From Lachnospiraceae bacterium (GTDB lineage: Bacteria; Bacillota; Clostridia; Lachnospirales; Lachnospiraceae): 8,794 nt of DNA. The notes below the pieces were generated by a model. It was given only the letters and a program-made list of their open reading frames with translations, ran no database searches and had not been told where the DNA came from. The position numbers were made by a program, and so were the translations under genes. The stretch covers positions 1 through 8,794 of the forward strand of contig VSNH01000137.1 in the NCBI GenBank assembly GCA_009774215.1. Direction: 5' to 3'. Below are positions 1 to 6,651 of the stretch, piece by piece. Each line of letters opens with the position of its first letter. Position 1 is the stretch's first letter.

Positions 1-159
1 TGCTCCATTTTCCAATTGCATACACTTTTTGCGAAGTCCAGAATTTCCTTATACAAGGCGTTTGAGGGAGGCGATGCCGGTGGCATCGTTGACCGAAAAC
101 AACGCAGTAGAAGGGAATGCTGGCAAGCAAAAAAGGATAGTTAATTGGTAAATGGAGCA
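1..159. repeat. 159-bp foldback (MITE-like) inverted-repeat element
   Basis: The first 17 bases match the reverse complement of 143-159 at 16 of 17 positions. The similarity continues inward, less exactly and with small gaps, so that about 1-62 can pair with about 102-159. The middle holds a perfect 7-bp hairpin (72-78 with 82-88, loop GGT). I see no open frame inside. The shape suits a non-autonomous foldback element, a REP-type repeat or a structured RNA; which one cannot be told here. Because the left terminus coincides with the window edge, no target-site duplication can be checked. Confidence 0.55.
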
Positions 160-236
160 CTAGTTTGTCACGGACTGTGAATGAAATGGAATAGTTTAAA
201 ATGTGAAAATTTACCGCTTCCTGTTTTGACGTAAAC

Positions 237-265
237 TTGATTTTACAGGGGAAAATAGGTATAAA
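237..265 (+). promoter_or_regulatory. Sigma-A-like promoter for the transporter/ogt unit
   Basis: TTGATT at 237-242 and TATAAA at 260-265 are separated by 17 bases, a close match to the housekeeping consensus. Transcription would begin near 272. That puts the GGAGG of the next gene (272-276) almost at the 5' end of the message, giving a very short leader. A second TTGACG at 226-231 has no good -10 partner. Confidence 0.5.
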
Positions 266-285
266 TAAAGTGGAGGTGGCGGCAT

Positions 286-699
286 ATGTGGTTCCTGTTT
301 GCAATCTTGTCCGCGGTGTTTGCGGCATTGACTTCGATACTTGCAAAAATCGGTATCGAGGGAGTAAATTCCAATCTCGCCACGGCGATACGGACGGTTG
401 TGGTCGTTATTATGGCGTGGGGCATGGTGTTTCTGACACACACGCAGGGCGGCATTGCCGAGATCAGCAGAAAAAGCTGGACGTTCCTGATCCTTTCGGG
501 GCTTGCGACCGGCGCGTCGTGGCTCTGCTATTACCATGCCCTGCAGATCGGAGAGGCATCCAAGGTGGTGCCGATCGACAAGCTGAGTGTGGTGATCACA
601 CTTATACTGGCGTTTGTTTTTCTGCATGAGGAATTTACCGCAAGATCGGTGATCGGTTGTGTGCTGATCGGGGCGGGGACGCTGGTAATGGTGATATAG
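286..699 (+). CDS. Single-domain EamA/DMT family small membrane transporter
   Basis: This 137-residue protein is almost entirely hydrophobic, with about five membrane segments (near residues 2-22, 31-51, 66-86, 98-114 and 119-137). It resembles one EamA (drug/metabolite transporter) domain. The typical family member has two such domains and ten segments; half-length forms are known and probably act as dimers. The stretch SWLCYYHALQIGEAS around residues 78-92 and the following VVPIDKLSVV are typical of the family, where the first marks the start of the fourth helix. The ATG is preceded by GGAGG at 272-276, nine bases upstream. The next gene starts 22 bp after the stop, so the two are probably cotranscribed from the promoter at 237-265. 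The substrate cannot be predicted. Confidence 0.82.
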   Translation: MWFLFAILSAVFAALTSILAKIGIEGVNSNLATAIRTVVVVIMAWGMVFLTHTQGGIAEISRKSWTFLILSGLATGASWLCYYHALQIGEASKVVPIDKLSVVITLILAFVFLHEEFTARSVIGCVLIGAGTLVMVI

Positions 700-721
700 A
701 AAAAGTTTGCAGGAGAATTCA

Positions 722-1231
722 ATGGAATATGCACACTACTACAATTCCCCGCTTGGTAAAATTTTGCTCGCGTCAGACGGACATGCCTTGACAGGCTTAT
801 GGTTTGAGGGGCAGAAATATTTTGCGGCAAAACTTGACCCGGATCACGAGGAGAAAAACCTGCCTGTCTTTGCCCGGACGGCAGAATGGCTCGCCCTGTA
901 TTTTGACGGGGAAAACCCCGCTTTTATGCCGCCGCTGACTTTGAAAGGAACGCCTTTTCAAAAAGAGGTCTGGGAGATACTGCTGGAAATCCCGTTCGGG
1001 CAGACGACAACATATGCGGAGATTGCCGCGGAAATTGCAAGACGGCGAGGGCTGGCATCGATGTCGGCGCAGGCGGTGGGCAGTGCGGTGGCACACAATC
1101 CCATCTCCCTTATTATCCCATGCCACAGGGTCGTCGGGTCGGACGGCGGCCTGACGGGGTATGCGGGTGGCATCGAAAAGAAAGAATGGCTTCTGGCAAT
1201 GGAAAGACAAGCGCCGGAGAGTGTGATATAA
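722..1231 (+). CDS. ogt: Methylated-DNA--[protein]-cysteine S-methyltransferase
   Basis: A suicide DNA repair protein that moves the methyl group from O6-methylguanine or O4-methylthymine in DNA onto its own cysteine. The 169-residue product has an N-terminal ribonuclease-H-like half (about 1-75) and the C-terminal methyltransferase domain (about 76-160). The active-site motif IPCHRVVG places the acceptor at Cys134, followed by LTGYAGG near 144-150. The recognition helix reads AQAVGSA, with Gln where human MGMT has the Arg finger; from memory this is a common variant in Firmicutes. I chose ATG 722 because AGGAG (711-715) lies six bases upstream. An in-frame TTG at 707 would overlap that site. 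It follows the transporter gene by 22 bp. It has no N-terminal AraC-like domain, so it is the Ogt rather than the Ada type. Confidence 0.93.
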   Translation: MEYAHYYNSPLGKILLASDGHALTGLWFEGQKYFAAKLDPDHEEKNLPVFARTAEWLALYFDGENPAFMPPLTLKGTPFQKEVWEILLEIPFGQTTTYAEIAAEIARRRGLASMSAQAVGSAVAHNPISLIIPCHRVVGSDGGLTGYAGGIEKKEWLLAMERQAPESVI

Positions 1232-1455
1232 TCTACGTGATGGCAATGAGCAGTGCGCTGACAGAGGATAAACGGGGAGGGGAGCTTGCTCACCGAGACA
1301 TTTATCCGAATGGATGCATAGGGCGGTGCTAAGCGCCAGTGGCGCTTGTTTAGCACGGACCGAAGCGGAGCGTAGACAGCCCGCGAGCGAGGAAAACCGC
1401 AGGTTTTTCGAGCTTGCACTGCGGGTTTAAGCAGCTGAGAAGAAAGGAACCGCAT
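1232..1455. other. Intergenic spacer with repeat-like stem-loops
   Basis: No gene is supported in this stretch. At 1326-1356 GTGCTA and AGCGCC pair with GGCGCT and TAGCAC, forming a 12-bp stem with a three-base loop and a four-base bulge (1347-1350). A second stem pairs 1394-1402 with 1419-1428 around AAACCGCAG, with one bulged G, and contains a smaller AAAACC/GGTTTT hairpin. There is no T-run after either, so they are not ordinary terminators. The mosaic of GC-rich hairpins looks like an interspersed repeat of the host. No clear promoter for pyrK is visible here. Confidence 0.45.
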
Positions 1456-2232
1456 ATGGCGCAAAAGAAAAAAGTAACGGCGACGGTAATATCGCAAAAA
1501 CAGATAGGCGAGCAGATTTTCGACCTCTGGCTGGAGACGAAGCTTGCGAAGGACGCCCATCCCGGGCAGTTTGTGGCGGTCTATCCCCGCGGAGAGAGTA
1601 TGCTCCTGCCCCGTCCCATCAGCATCTGCGAGACGGACAGGGAGAAAAACAGGCTGCGGCTGGTGTACCGCGTGGCAGGAAAGGGGACGGCTGAGTTTTC
1701 CACCTGCAAGGCTGGCGACCGACTGGACATACTTGGCGTGCTGGGGAACGGGTTCCCTGTTGATAAGGCAAAGGGGAAACGCGTCTTTCTGATGGGCGGC
1801 GGGATCGGCATTCCGCCCATGCTGGAGCTGGCAAAAGCGATGGATGAGAAAAAGCAGATTCTTCTCGGCTATCGGAATAAAGACCTTTTTTTGGAAGAGG
1901 ATCTGGCGGAGTACGGCGATGTCTATGTGGCGACGGAGGACGGCAGCGTGGGGACGAAGGGAAACGTGATGGATATCATCAAAGCTTATTCGCTCCATGC
2001 GGATGTGATTATGGCGTGCGGACCGATGCCGATGCTCCGGGCAATTAAAAAGTATGCGGCAGAAAATGGGATTGAGGCATACATTTCTCTGGAGGAGCGC
2101 ATGGCATGCGGTGTGGGTGCGTGTCTGGGCTGTGTATGCCGCACGACGAAGGTGGATGCCCATTCCCATGTACACAATGCGCGCATCTGTACGGAGGGAC
2201 CGGTTTTTGAAGCAGGGGAGGTGGCGGATTGA
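1456..2232 (+). CDS. pyrK: Dihydroorotate dehydrogenase B, electron transfer subunit (PyrK)
   Basis: Carries electrons from the PyrD flavin through a [2Fe-2S] cluster and FAD to NAD+ during pyrimidine synthesis; works as a heterotetramer with PyrD. The 258-residue protein has a ferredoxin-reductase-like FAD domain with RPISIC at 53-58, then a nucleotide-binding domain with GGGIGIPPM at 114-122 and CGPMPML at 188-194. The C-terminal cluster motif has Cys218, Cys223, Cys226 and Cys245, in the family's Cx4Cx2C...C arrangement, with an extra Cys228. The length is normal. ATG 1456 is preceded by AAGGA about seven bases upstream, and an upstream in-frame TTG (1414) has no such support. The gene lies directly before pyrD, as expected, though 142 bp of hairpins intervene. 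Confidence 0.95.
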   Translation: MAQKKKVTATVISQKQIGEQIFDLWLETKLAKDAHPGQFVAVYPRGESMLLPRPISICETDREKNRLRLVYRVAGKGTAEFSTCKAGDRLDILGVLGNGFPVDKAKGKRVFLMGGGIGIPPMLELAKAMDEKKQILLGYRNKDLFLEEDLAEYGDVYVATEDGSVGTKGNVMDIIKAYSLHADVIMACGPMPMLRAIKKYAAENGIEAYISLEERMACGVGACLGCVCRTTKVDAHSHVHNARICTEGPVFEAGEVAD

Positions 2233-2359
2233 AAAAATCATGCTGATGCACTGATTTTTCAATCCTGACTTTGAGAAAGAGCATCTCAAAGTCAATGATG
2301 GCCGTTGAGAAATCGCCTTCGCGAATTTCTCATCGCGTGTCATCGCAGAAAAATGCTCT
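2227..2359. repeat. Three tandem stem-loops between pyrK and pyrD
   Basis: Three hairpins follow one another. The first pairs 2227-2240 with 2252-2264 (one bulged A) and overlaps the pyrK stop codon. The second is a perfect 11-bp stem, 2266-2276 with 2284-2294. The third pairs 2307-2316 with 2321-2331 (loop CTTC, one bulge). A longer-range pairing, AGAGCAT 2278-2284 with ATGCTCT 2353-2359, could enclose the third hairpin as an alternative to the second. None is followed by a good T-run, so they are more likely message-processing or stability elements, or an inserted repeat, than terminators. Confidence 0.6.
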
Positions 2360-2374
2360 GACATGGAGGAAACT

Positions 2375-3277
2375 ATGAATACAGAGGTAAAAATCGCGGG
2401 AGTCACCTTTAAAAATCCTGTTATGACGGCGTCCGGCACTTTCGGTTCCGGTATGGAGTACAGTGACTTTGTGGATTTAAACAGGCTGGGCGCGGTGGTG
2501 ACCAAAGGGGTTGCGAACGTGCCGTGGGAGGGAAATTCGACGCCCCGTGTGGCGGAAGTTTACGGCGGTATGTTAAATGCCATCGGACTGCAGAATCCGG
2601 GGATTGATGTATTTATCGAGAGGGATTTGGCTTTTTTGAATAAATATGATACAAATGTCATTGTGAATATTTGCGGAAAAACCGTGGAGGATTATCTGGA
2701 AGTGGTGGAGCGCCTTTCAGATACGTCCGTTTCCATGCTGGAAATCAACGTGTCCTGCCCCAATGTGAAGGAGGGGGCGATCGCTTTCGGGCAGAAAGTG
2801 GATTCCCTCTACGATATCACGTCACAGATTAAGAAAAAGGCGAAACAGCCGGTGATTATGAAGTTGAGCCCGAATGTGACGGACATCACGGAGTTGGCAA
2901 AAGCGGCGGAGGCGGCGGGAGCCGACGCGCTTTCCATGATTAACACGATCACGGGCATGAAGATTGATATTCACAGGAAAAAGTTTGTGCTTGCCAATAA
3001 GACGGGCGGCATGTCCGGCCCTGCTGTCAAGCCGGTGGCTGTGCGCATGGTCTACCAGACGGCGCAGGCTGTGAAGATTCCGATTATCGGCATGGGCGGT
3101 ATCGGCAGCGCGGAGGACGCGATCGAGTTCCTGCTTGCCGGGGCCAGCGCGGTTGCGGTTGGGGCGATGAATTTTGTGAACCCTTACACGACTGTGGAAG
3201 TGGTGGAAGGAATCGAGGCTTATATGAAGCAGTATGGGATTGAGAATGTGACGGAGCTGGTTGGGGCGGTAACGTGA
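2375..3277 (+). CDS. pyrD: Dihydroorotate dehydrogenase B, catalytic subunit (PyrD, class 1B)
   Basis: Oxidises dihydroorotate to orotate, the fourth step of UMP synthesis, passing electrons to PyrK. The 300-residue product is a TIM-barrel flavoprotein. It shows NPVMTASGTFGSG near 14-26, TKGV at 43-46, NAIGLQNPG at 68-76, and EINVSCPNVKEG at 123-134, where Cys128 is the catalytic base. Cys rather than Ser marks the class 1 cytosolic enzymes. Later come the FMN-binding regions TGGMSGPAVKP at 210-220 and IGMGGIGSAEDA at 238-249. I chose ATG 2375 because GGAGG (2365-2369) lies five bases upstream; the in-frame ATG 2363 overlaps that site. Isoleucine ATA is not used at all. Neither pyrE nor pyrF is found next to it in this window. 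Confidence 0.96.
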   Translation: MNTEVKIAGVTFKNPVMTASGTFGSGMEYSDFVDLNRLGAVVTKGVANVPWEGNSTPRVAEVYGGMLNAIGLQNPGIDVFIERDLAFLNKYDTNVIVNICGKTVEDYLEVVERLSDTSVSMLEINVSCPNVKEGAIAFGQKVDSLYDITSQIKKKAKQPVIMKLSPNVTDITELAKAAEAAGADALSMINTITGMKIDIHRKKFVLANKTGGMSGPAVKPVAVRMVYQTAQAVKIPIIGMGGIGSAEDAIEFLLAGASAVAVGAMNFVNPYTTVEVVEGIEAYMKQYGIENVTELVGAVT

Positions 3278-3341
3278 GAAACGCGAAAATACGGGCATTC
3301 TCTGCAGGAGATATGCAGAAAGAAAATGAGGAAAAACGGAA

Positions 3342-4001
3342 ATGACGATAGAGGAGTTCAGAAAGAGAGTGGAAGACGATCCCGAGTGGGCGCCGGGATG
3401 GGAAATCATTGACAAGGAATTTGACAGGCTTTATCCCGGAGTGAAGCCCGGGCACTATGCTACAGACATGGCGTCGAGAGCCGTCTTTGGGGGAAACAAT
3501 TACCTTGACGGATTTTCCATTTACCCATCTCCGAAAGGCTATAAGCACATAGTGACATACGGCATGACCCAGCTTTACGCCAATGAAAAAGCGCTCGGCG
3601 GCGAGTGGAGTAAATGGGGTTATGAAATGACGATCAAGCTTAAGGAAGATACAGACGAGGCGTGTATGTGGGCGATTGACATGATGCTGAATCTTGCCAG
3701 ATATACTTATACACAGGAAAGGTTTTTTGATCCCTTCGAGTATGTTTCGGGCGGGGGAAAGTCTTTACATACGGGTGTGAAGTCAGACATCACAGCTCTT
3801 TTGACGATTGCCGATACGGAAGCGCAGACGCAGGACACGTTATATGGCAAGACCCAATTCATCCAGCTGGTCGGCATAACGGAGAGCGAACTGCAGGCAT
3901 TGATTGAGGATCACGATAATGCGTATAAGCTTTATGACCTGATGAAAAAAGACAATCCCGATTTTGTCACCGATATGAAACGGACGAAATCATATCTGTA
4001 A
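3342..4001 (+). CDS. Suppressor of fused (SUFU) domain protein
   Basis: The 219-residue product matches the bacterial SUFU domain by eye. WEIIDKEFDRLYPG (20-33) opens the domain. It continues with LDGFSIYP (55-62), then the core HIVTYGMTQLY (69-79), SKWGYEMTIKL (90-100) and LARYTYTQERFF (118-129). In animals the domain binds Gli factors; in bacteria its role is unknown, and some members sit among toxin-immunity genes. There is no signal peptide or membrane segment. GAGG at 3328-3331 lies about ten bases before the ATG. A ten-codon frame (ATG 3313) ends at the TGA overlapping this start codon (ATGA), which could give translational coupling, but its own ribosome site is poorly spaced. The gene follows pyrD by 64 bp with no terminator between, so it may share the pyr transcript. 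Confidence 0.82.
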   Translation: MTIEEFRKRVEDDPEWAPGWEIIDKEFDRLYPGVKPGHYATDMASRAVFGGNNYLDGFSIYPSPKGYKHIVTYGMTQLYANEKALGGEWSKWGYEMTIKLKEDTDEACMWAIDMMLNLARYTYTQERFFDPFEYVSGGGKSLHTGVKSDITALLTIADTEAQTQDTLYGKTQFIQLVGITESELQALIEDHDNAYKLYDLMKKDNPDFVTDMKRTKSYL

Positions 4002-4100
4002 AAATCGAGCGCCGGCGCACTTGATTCAGAGAATGCTTCGCATGCTCCTTTCATAATTTACGTTGTCGCAATTTCCCGCCAAAATAAAAAACATATCCGC

Positions 4101-4151
4101 CCCTCCCTGCGCATAGATTTATAGTAACTATACGCAGGGAGGGCATTTTTT
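4101..4151 (+). terminator. Terminator-like hairpin containing the next gene's ribosome binding site
   Basis: Bases 4101-4116 pair with 4128-4143 in a 16-bp stem with one C-A mismatch and an 11-base loop. Six T (4146-4151) follow, so it has the form of an intrinsic terminator for the transcript arriving from upstream. The GGAGG at 4138-4142, in the 3' arm, is also the only good Shine-Dalgarno for the GTG at 4152. A transcript starting upstream would therefore either stop here or hide the ribosome site. One starting within the stem would not. A weak sigma-E-like -10, CATAGATT, lies at 4112-4119. Confidence 0.8.
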
Positions 4152-5708
4152 GTGGAATTGGTGAAGAAAAAGATACATATGGATCGAATAAACGGCAGAG
4201 CCGGCACGCAGATGGTATTGGAAGAGGATGTCAACATTTCAGATAATAAGCCTGATGCAAACTATCTGCTCAGCAGTAAAGGCGAGATCATCATGGAGGA
4301 GATCCGCCCCGGTGAAAACGTGGTCAGCCTGAAAGGCAGGCTGGTGGTGTCCATACTGTATCTGACAGACATGGAGGGAATGTGCGCCAGCATGGAGGCG
4401 GTAATCCCCTTTGAGGAAAAGGTGAACATGGAAGGGGTAGCAGGCGGCGACACGATCCTGACGGAAAGCAGCATCGAGGATCTGACGGTGGGACTGATTA
4501 ACTCGCGGAAATTCAGCGTGCAGGCGGTGGCTTCCTTTATGCTGGAGCGGGAGGAGCAGGTGGAGTGCGAGACGGCGGTTGACCTTTATCATGAGGAGCC
4601 TGTGGAGTATCGCAAGTGCGTCTATCCCGTGATAGAGCTGGTGCTGCATAAGAAAGACATTTTTCGTCTGAAAGAGGAGATGGAACTGACGGGGAATCTG
4701 CCCAATGTGTTCCAGACCATTTGGCACCATATCTGTTTTGATCATGTGGAATTTAAGGCGCTGGAGGAGAAGCTCTCGATTCAGGGGGAGATGCGAGCCT
4801 TTTTCTTATATGAGGGAGAGGGGGATAACGATAAAACCCAGTGGTATGAGAATACCGTGCCGTTCAGCGGCATTATCGAGTGCCACGGCTGCCGGGAAAA
4901 TATGATCCCCGATATTCAGTATCATCTGGGTCAGTGCAATGTGGAGGTGCGGCAGGATTTTGACGGCGAGGAGAGAGTGTTCTGCGTGGAGCCAGTGCTG
5001 GATCTGGATATCCATCTCTACGAGGAGGAAAACCTGGAGGTGATCTCCGACGTTTACGGCGTGGATAAGGAGATAGAGGCGCTGACGACGCAGATGCCGG
5101 TAAAAAGTCTGCTGCTTGCCGGAAGCGGAAAATGTAAGATTGCGGAACACGTGCGCATCCAGAATCCGGAGATGCCGATGTATCAGCTCATCCACTCCGA
5201 CGGGGAAATCCGGATTGACGAGAAGACCATAGTGGAGAACGGCATTGCCGTCACGGGTACGCTTCTCGTGACGACGCTCTACCTGAGTGCAAGCGGCGCG
5301 AAGGCTATCTATTCTACGGTCAACGAACTGCCGTTCCAGTATGTGATCGAGGCGGAGAACATTCTGCCCACCTGTGTCTATAAGCTGCGGAGCAGTATCG
5401 AGCAGTTGACGGTGACCATGCTTGACAGCGACGAGCTGGACGTGAAGGCGGCGCTGCAGTTTAAGATGATTGTCTTTTCCGTGCAGAACCGTGATTTGGT
5501 GACAGATATCAAGGTGGAGCCGCTTGACTTAAATAAGCTCAGTGACCTGCCGGGGATGGTGATCTGTATTGTCGGACCGGGAGAGACGCTGTGGGATATC
5601 GGCAAGAAGTATTATGTGCCGGTGGCGCAGCTTAGGGAAGTGAACGAGCTGCCGACGGAGGAGATTTCGGCGGGGGATAAAATTCTCGTTGTGAAGGGCG
5701 GGATTTAG
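4152..5708 (+). CDS. sipL: SPOCS (DUF3794) and LysM domain protein, SipL-type spore coat morphogenesis factor
   Basis: The 518-residue product has about three SPOCS/DUF3794-type beta repeats (near 28-135, 158-310 and 313-458). Each carries a pattern like GEI...GTLLV..LYL...PF, and two end in IEDL/IEQL-type strands. A C-terminal LysM follows at about 469-514, with GETLWDIGKKYY at 477-488. This matches SipL of Clostridioides difficile, which uses its LysM domain to bind SpoIVA and tether the coat to the forespore. Orthology is inferred from layout and length. There is no signal peptide, as expected for a mother-cell cytosolic protein. The GTG start gives MELVKKKIHM, like the N-termini I recall for this family; the next ATG (4179) would remove it and lacks a good ribosome site. 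Its ribosome site lies inside the preceding hairpin. Confidence 0.85.
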   Translation: MELVKKKIHMDRINGRAGTQMVLEEDVNISDNKPDANYLLSSKGEIIMEEIRPGENVVSLKGRLVVSILYLTDMEGMCASMEAVIPFEEKVNMEGVAGGDTILTESSIEDLTVGLINSRKFSVQAVASFMLEREEQVECETAVDLYHEEPVEYRKCVYPVIELVLHKKDIFRLKEEMELTGNLPNVFQTIWHHICFDHVEFKALEEKLSIQGEMRAFFLYEGEGDNDKTQWYENTVPFSGIIECHGCRENMIPDIQYHLGQCNVEVRQDFDGEERVFCVEPVLDLDIHLYEEENLEVISDVYGVDKEIEALTTQMPVKSLLLAGSGKCKIAEHVRIQNPEMPMYQLIHSDGEIRIDEKTIVENGIAVTGTLLVTTLYLSASGAKAIYSTVNELPFQYVIEAENILPTCVYKLRSSIEQLTVTMLDSDELDVKAALQFKMIVFSVQNRDLVTDIKVEPLDLNKLSDLPGMVICIVGPGETLWDIGKKYYVPVAQLREVNELPTEEISAGDKILVVKGGI

Positions 5709-5717
5709 ATTTTGTAA

Positions 5718-5762
5718 GCGGACGCGCGGGCGGCTGGGTATTCTACGTCGCCGCGCTTCCGC
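5718..5762. repeat. GC-rich palindrome after sipL
   Basis: GCGGACGCGCGG at 5718-5729 pairs with CCGCGCTTCCGC at 5751-5762, 11 of 12 positions, around a 21-base loop. No T-run follows. It starts ten bases after the sipL stop and may be a host interspersed repeat or a 3'-end stabiliser. Confidence 0.45.
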
Positions 5763-5795
5763 TCCGCAAAAAGCATAGCAGACGTTAAACTCGTG

Positions 5796-5818
5796 AAACT
5801 TAACATTTCGATAAGTTT
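5796..5818. other. Short AT-rich inverted repeat near a weak -10 box
   Basis: AAACTTA (5796-5802) and TAAGTTT (5812-5818) form a perfect 7-bp inverted repeat with a nine-base gap, directly before TAAAAT at 5819-5824, which could be a -10 box. No -35 with correct spacing was found. It could be an operator; the support is thin. Confidence 0.2.
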
Positions 5819-5825
5819 TAAAATT

Positions 5826-5870
5826 AAATGCGACAAGAGGAATTAAAGCCTCTGCCGCATTTCTTTTTTT
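5826..5870 (+). terminator. Intrinsic terminator closing the sipL transcript
   Basis: The arm 5826-5840 pairs with 5849-5862 (loop AATTAAAG, one mismatch and one bulge). It is followed by a C and a run of T from 5864 to 5870. It lies about 120 bp after the sipL stop and separates the host-like genes from the accessory ones. Confidence 0.8.
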
Positions 5871-5894
5871 ATTGAAATAGCAGACAAAAAGGAG

Positions 5895-5935
5895 AGCGTG
5901 CAGAGTGTAAAAACTCTGACACGCTTATTTTTTTT
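5895..5935 (+). terminator. Second intrinsic terminator, in the leader of the first accessory gene
   Basis: AGCGTGCAGAGT (5895-5906) pairs with 5913-5925 with one bulged base, followed by eight T at 5928-5935. The ATG of the next gene lies only 23 bases after the T-run. No promoter fits in that gap, so transcripts of the gene probably cross this hairpin, which then acts as an attenuator-like element. Confidence 0.78.
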
Positions 5936-5938
5936 ACA

Positions 5939-5950
5939 ACGAAAGAGAGG
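5939..5950 (+). promoter_or_regulatory. Repeated 12-base ribosome-binding block, first of three copies
   Basis: The same 12 bases, ACGAAAGAGAGG, occur at 5939-5950, 6864-6875 and 7182-7193. They lie seven or eight bases before the start codons at 5959, 6883 and 7201. The extended purine tract contains the Shine-Dalgarno AGAGAGG. The identity extends beyond what ribosome binding needs. Confidence 0.75.
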
Positions 5951-5958
5951 TAAACAGA

Positions 5959-6606
5959 ATGGAAAGAGTGACATTGAAAGAGTATGAGGCAGCAAAGGCA
6001 GCGGTATTGTACGGCAAAGAGTATGAAGAAATTTCAAACATGGAAAATAACGTCATTCATAAGCAGTACGTATGCAAGGACGGCAGCGGGGAGTTTTACG
6101 AGAGAACAGAGGACGGCGTAACAGAGTTTTGGAGTACAGAACACAGCAAAAGCCGCTTGTACGTTGACAAGGTAGAGAACAAGCCAGCACATGAGGAAAA
6201 GGAAGAGTTTAGCGAGAGCCGCCAGAAAGCAATCAAGAGAATGTATAAGCTGGTTTACTGGTTTGCTGATGAAATGTTTAAGGAAGAGGACGCAGAGAAA
6301 AGAGAGGCAGCAGAGTTTGAGAGACAGTGCAAGGAAGAGCCAGACAAGCTGCAATTCAGAGTAAGCGCCCACGACAATAACGCAAAGGTAATGAAAGACT
6401 GCATGAGAGAGGCACGGGACGCAGCAGAGTTTTTAAGGGATAGAGAAAACGATATAGAGGAATGGCAGATAGCGGGCATAAATGCAATGTGCGATCAGTG
6501 CAACGTAGAAAAGATTATACCGTATGATTTACCGACAGCGATAAAAGGGCTTTTGTGTATGCACATTCTTTGTAAGCCTCTCTGCATAGAGGCAGTAACA
6601 AAATAG
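5959..6606 (+). CDS. Hypothetical protein of the accessory segment (charged, Cys-rich C-terminus)
   Basis: I do not recognise this 215-residue protein. The N-terminal third (about 1-75) looks like a beta-rich fold with many aromatic and acidic residues. The middle (about 78-170) is strongly charged, rich in Glu, Lys and Arg, and probably helical or coiled-coil. The C-terminus has Cys178 and Cys181 in a CxxC, then Cys200, Cys205 and Cys209, which may bind a metal, although no known zinc-finger pattern is complete. There is no signal peptide or clear membrane helix. ATG 5959 follows AGAGAGG by eight bases. Six of its eleven isoleucines use ATA, unlike the host-like genes upstream, which suggests transfer. 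A GGGCGGC hairpin follows its stop. Confidence 0.75.
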   Translation: MERVTLKEYEAAKAAVLYGKEYEEISNMENNVIHKQYVCKDGSGEFYERTEDGVTEFWSTEHSKSRLYVDKVENKPAHEEKEEFSESRQKAIKRMYKLVYWFADEMFKEEDAEKREAAEFERQCKEEPDKLQFRVSAHDNNAKVMKDCMREARDAAEFLRDRENDIEEWQIAGINAMCDQCNVEKIIPYDLPTAIKGLLCMHILCKPLCIEAVTK

Positions 6607-6612
6607 GACAAA

Positions 6613-6630
6613 GGGCGGCGAGAGCCGCCC
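6613..6630. other. GC-rich hairpin with GAGA loop after the 215-aa gene
   Basis: GGGCGGC (6613-6619) and GCCGCCC (6624-6630) form a perfect 7-bp stem closed by a GAGA tetraloop, six bases after a stop codon. There is no T-run. A close relative sits at 7589-7603. Confidence 0.6.
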
Positions 6631-6651
6631 GCATAGAAAGGAGCGGGGACA

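Noticed and set aside
707..721. TTG at 707 as the ogt start
   Set aside because: It would overlap the good Shine-Dalgarno AGGAG at 711-715. ATG 722 is ideally spaced and gives the usual N-terminus.
1326..1428. A pyrimidine-responsive attenuator upstream of pyrK
   Set aside because: Stem-loops are present but no T-run or recognisable PyrR-binding loop was found, so only repeat-like hairpins are claimed.
958..2505. A 515-codon open frame on the - strand across ogt, pyrK and the start of pyrD
   Set aside because: It lies opposite three well-identified genes, its translation is rich in His, Arg, Ser and Pro as expected of a shadow frame, and it shows no domain or ribosome site.
3313..3345. Ten-codon leader peptide before the SUFU-domain gene
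   Set aside because: Its purine-rich site is too close to the ATG and the peptide has no meaningful composition. Only the ATGA overlap is noted.
4179..4181. ATG 4179 as the sipL start
   Set aside because: It lacks a well-spaced strong ribosome site and would remove MELVKKKIH, which fits the family N-terminus I recall. GTG 4152 with GGAGG fits better.
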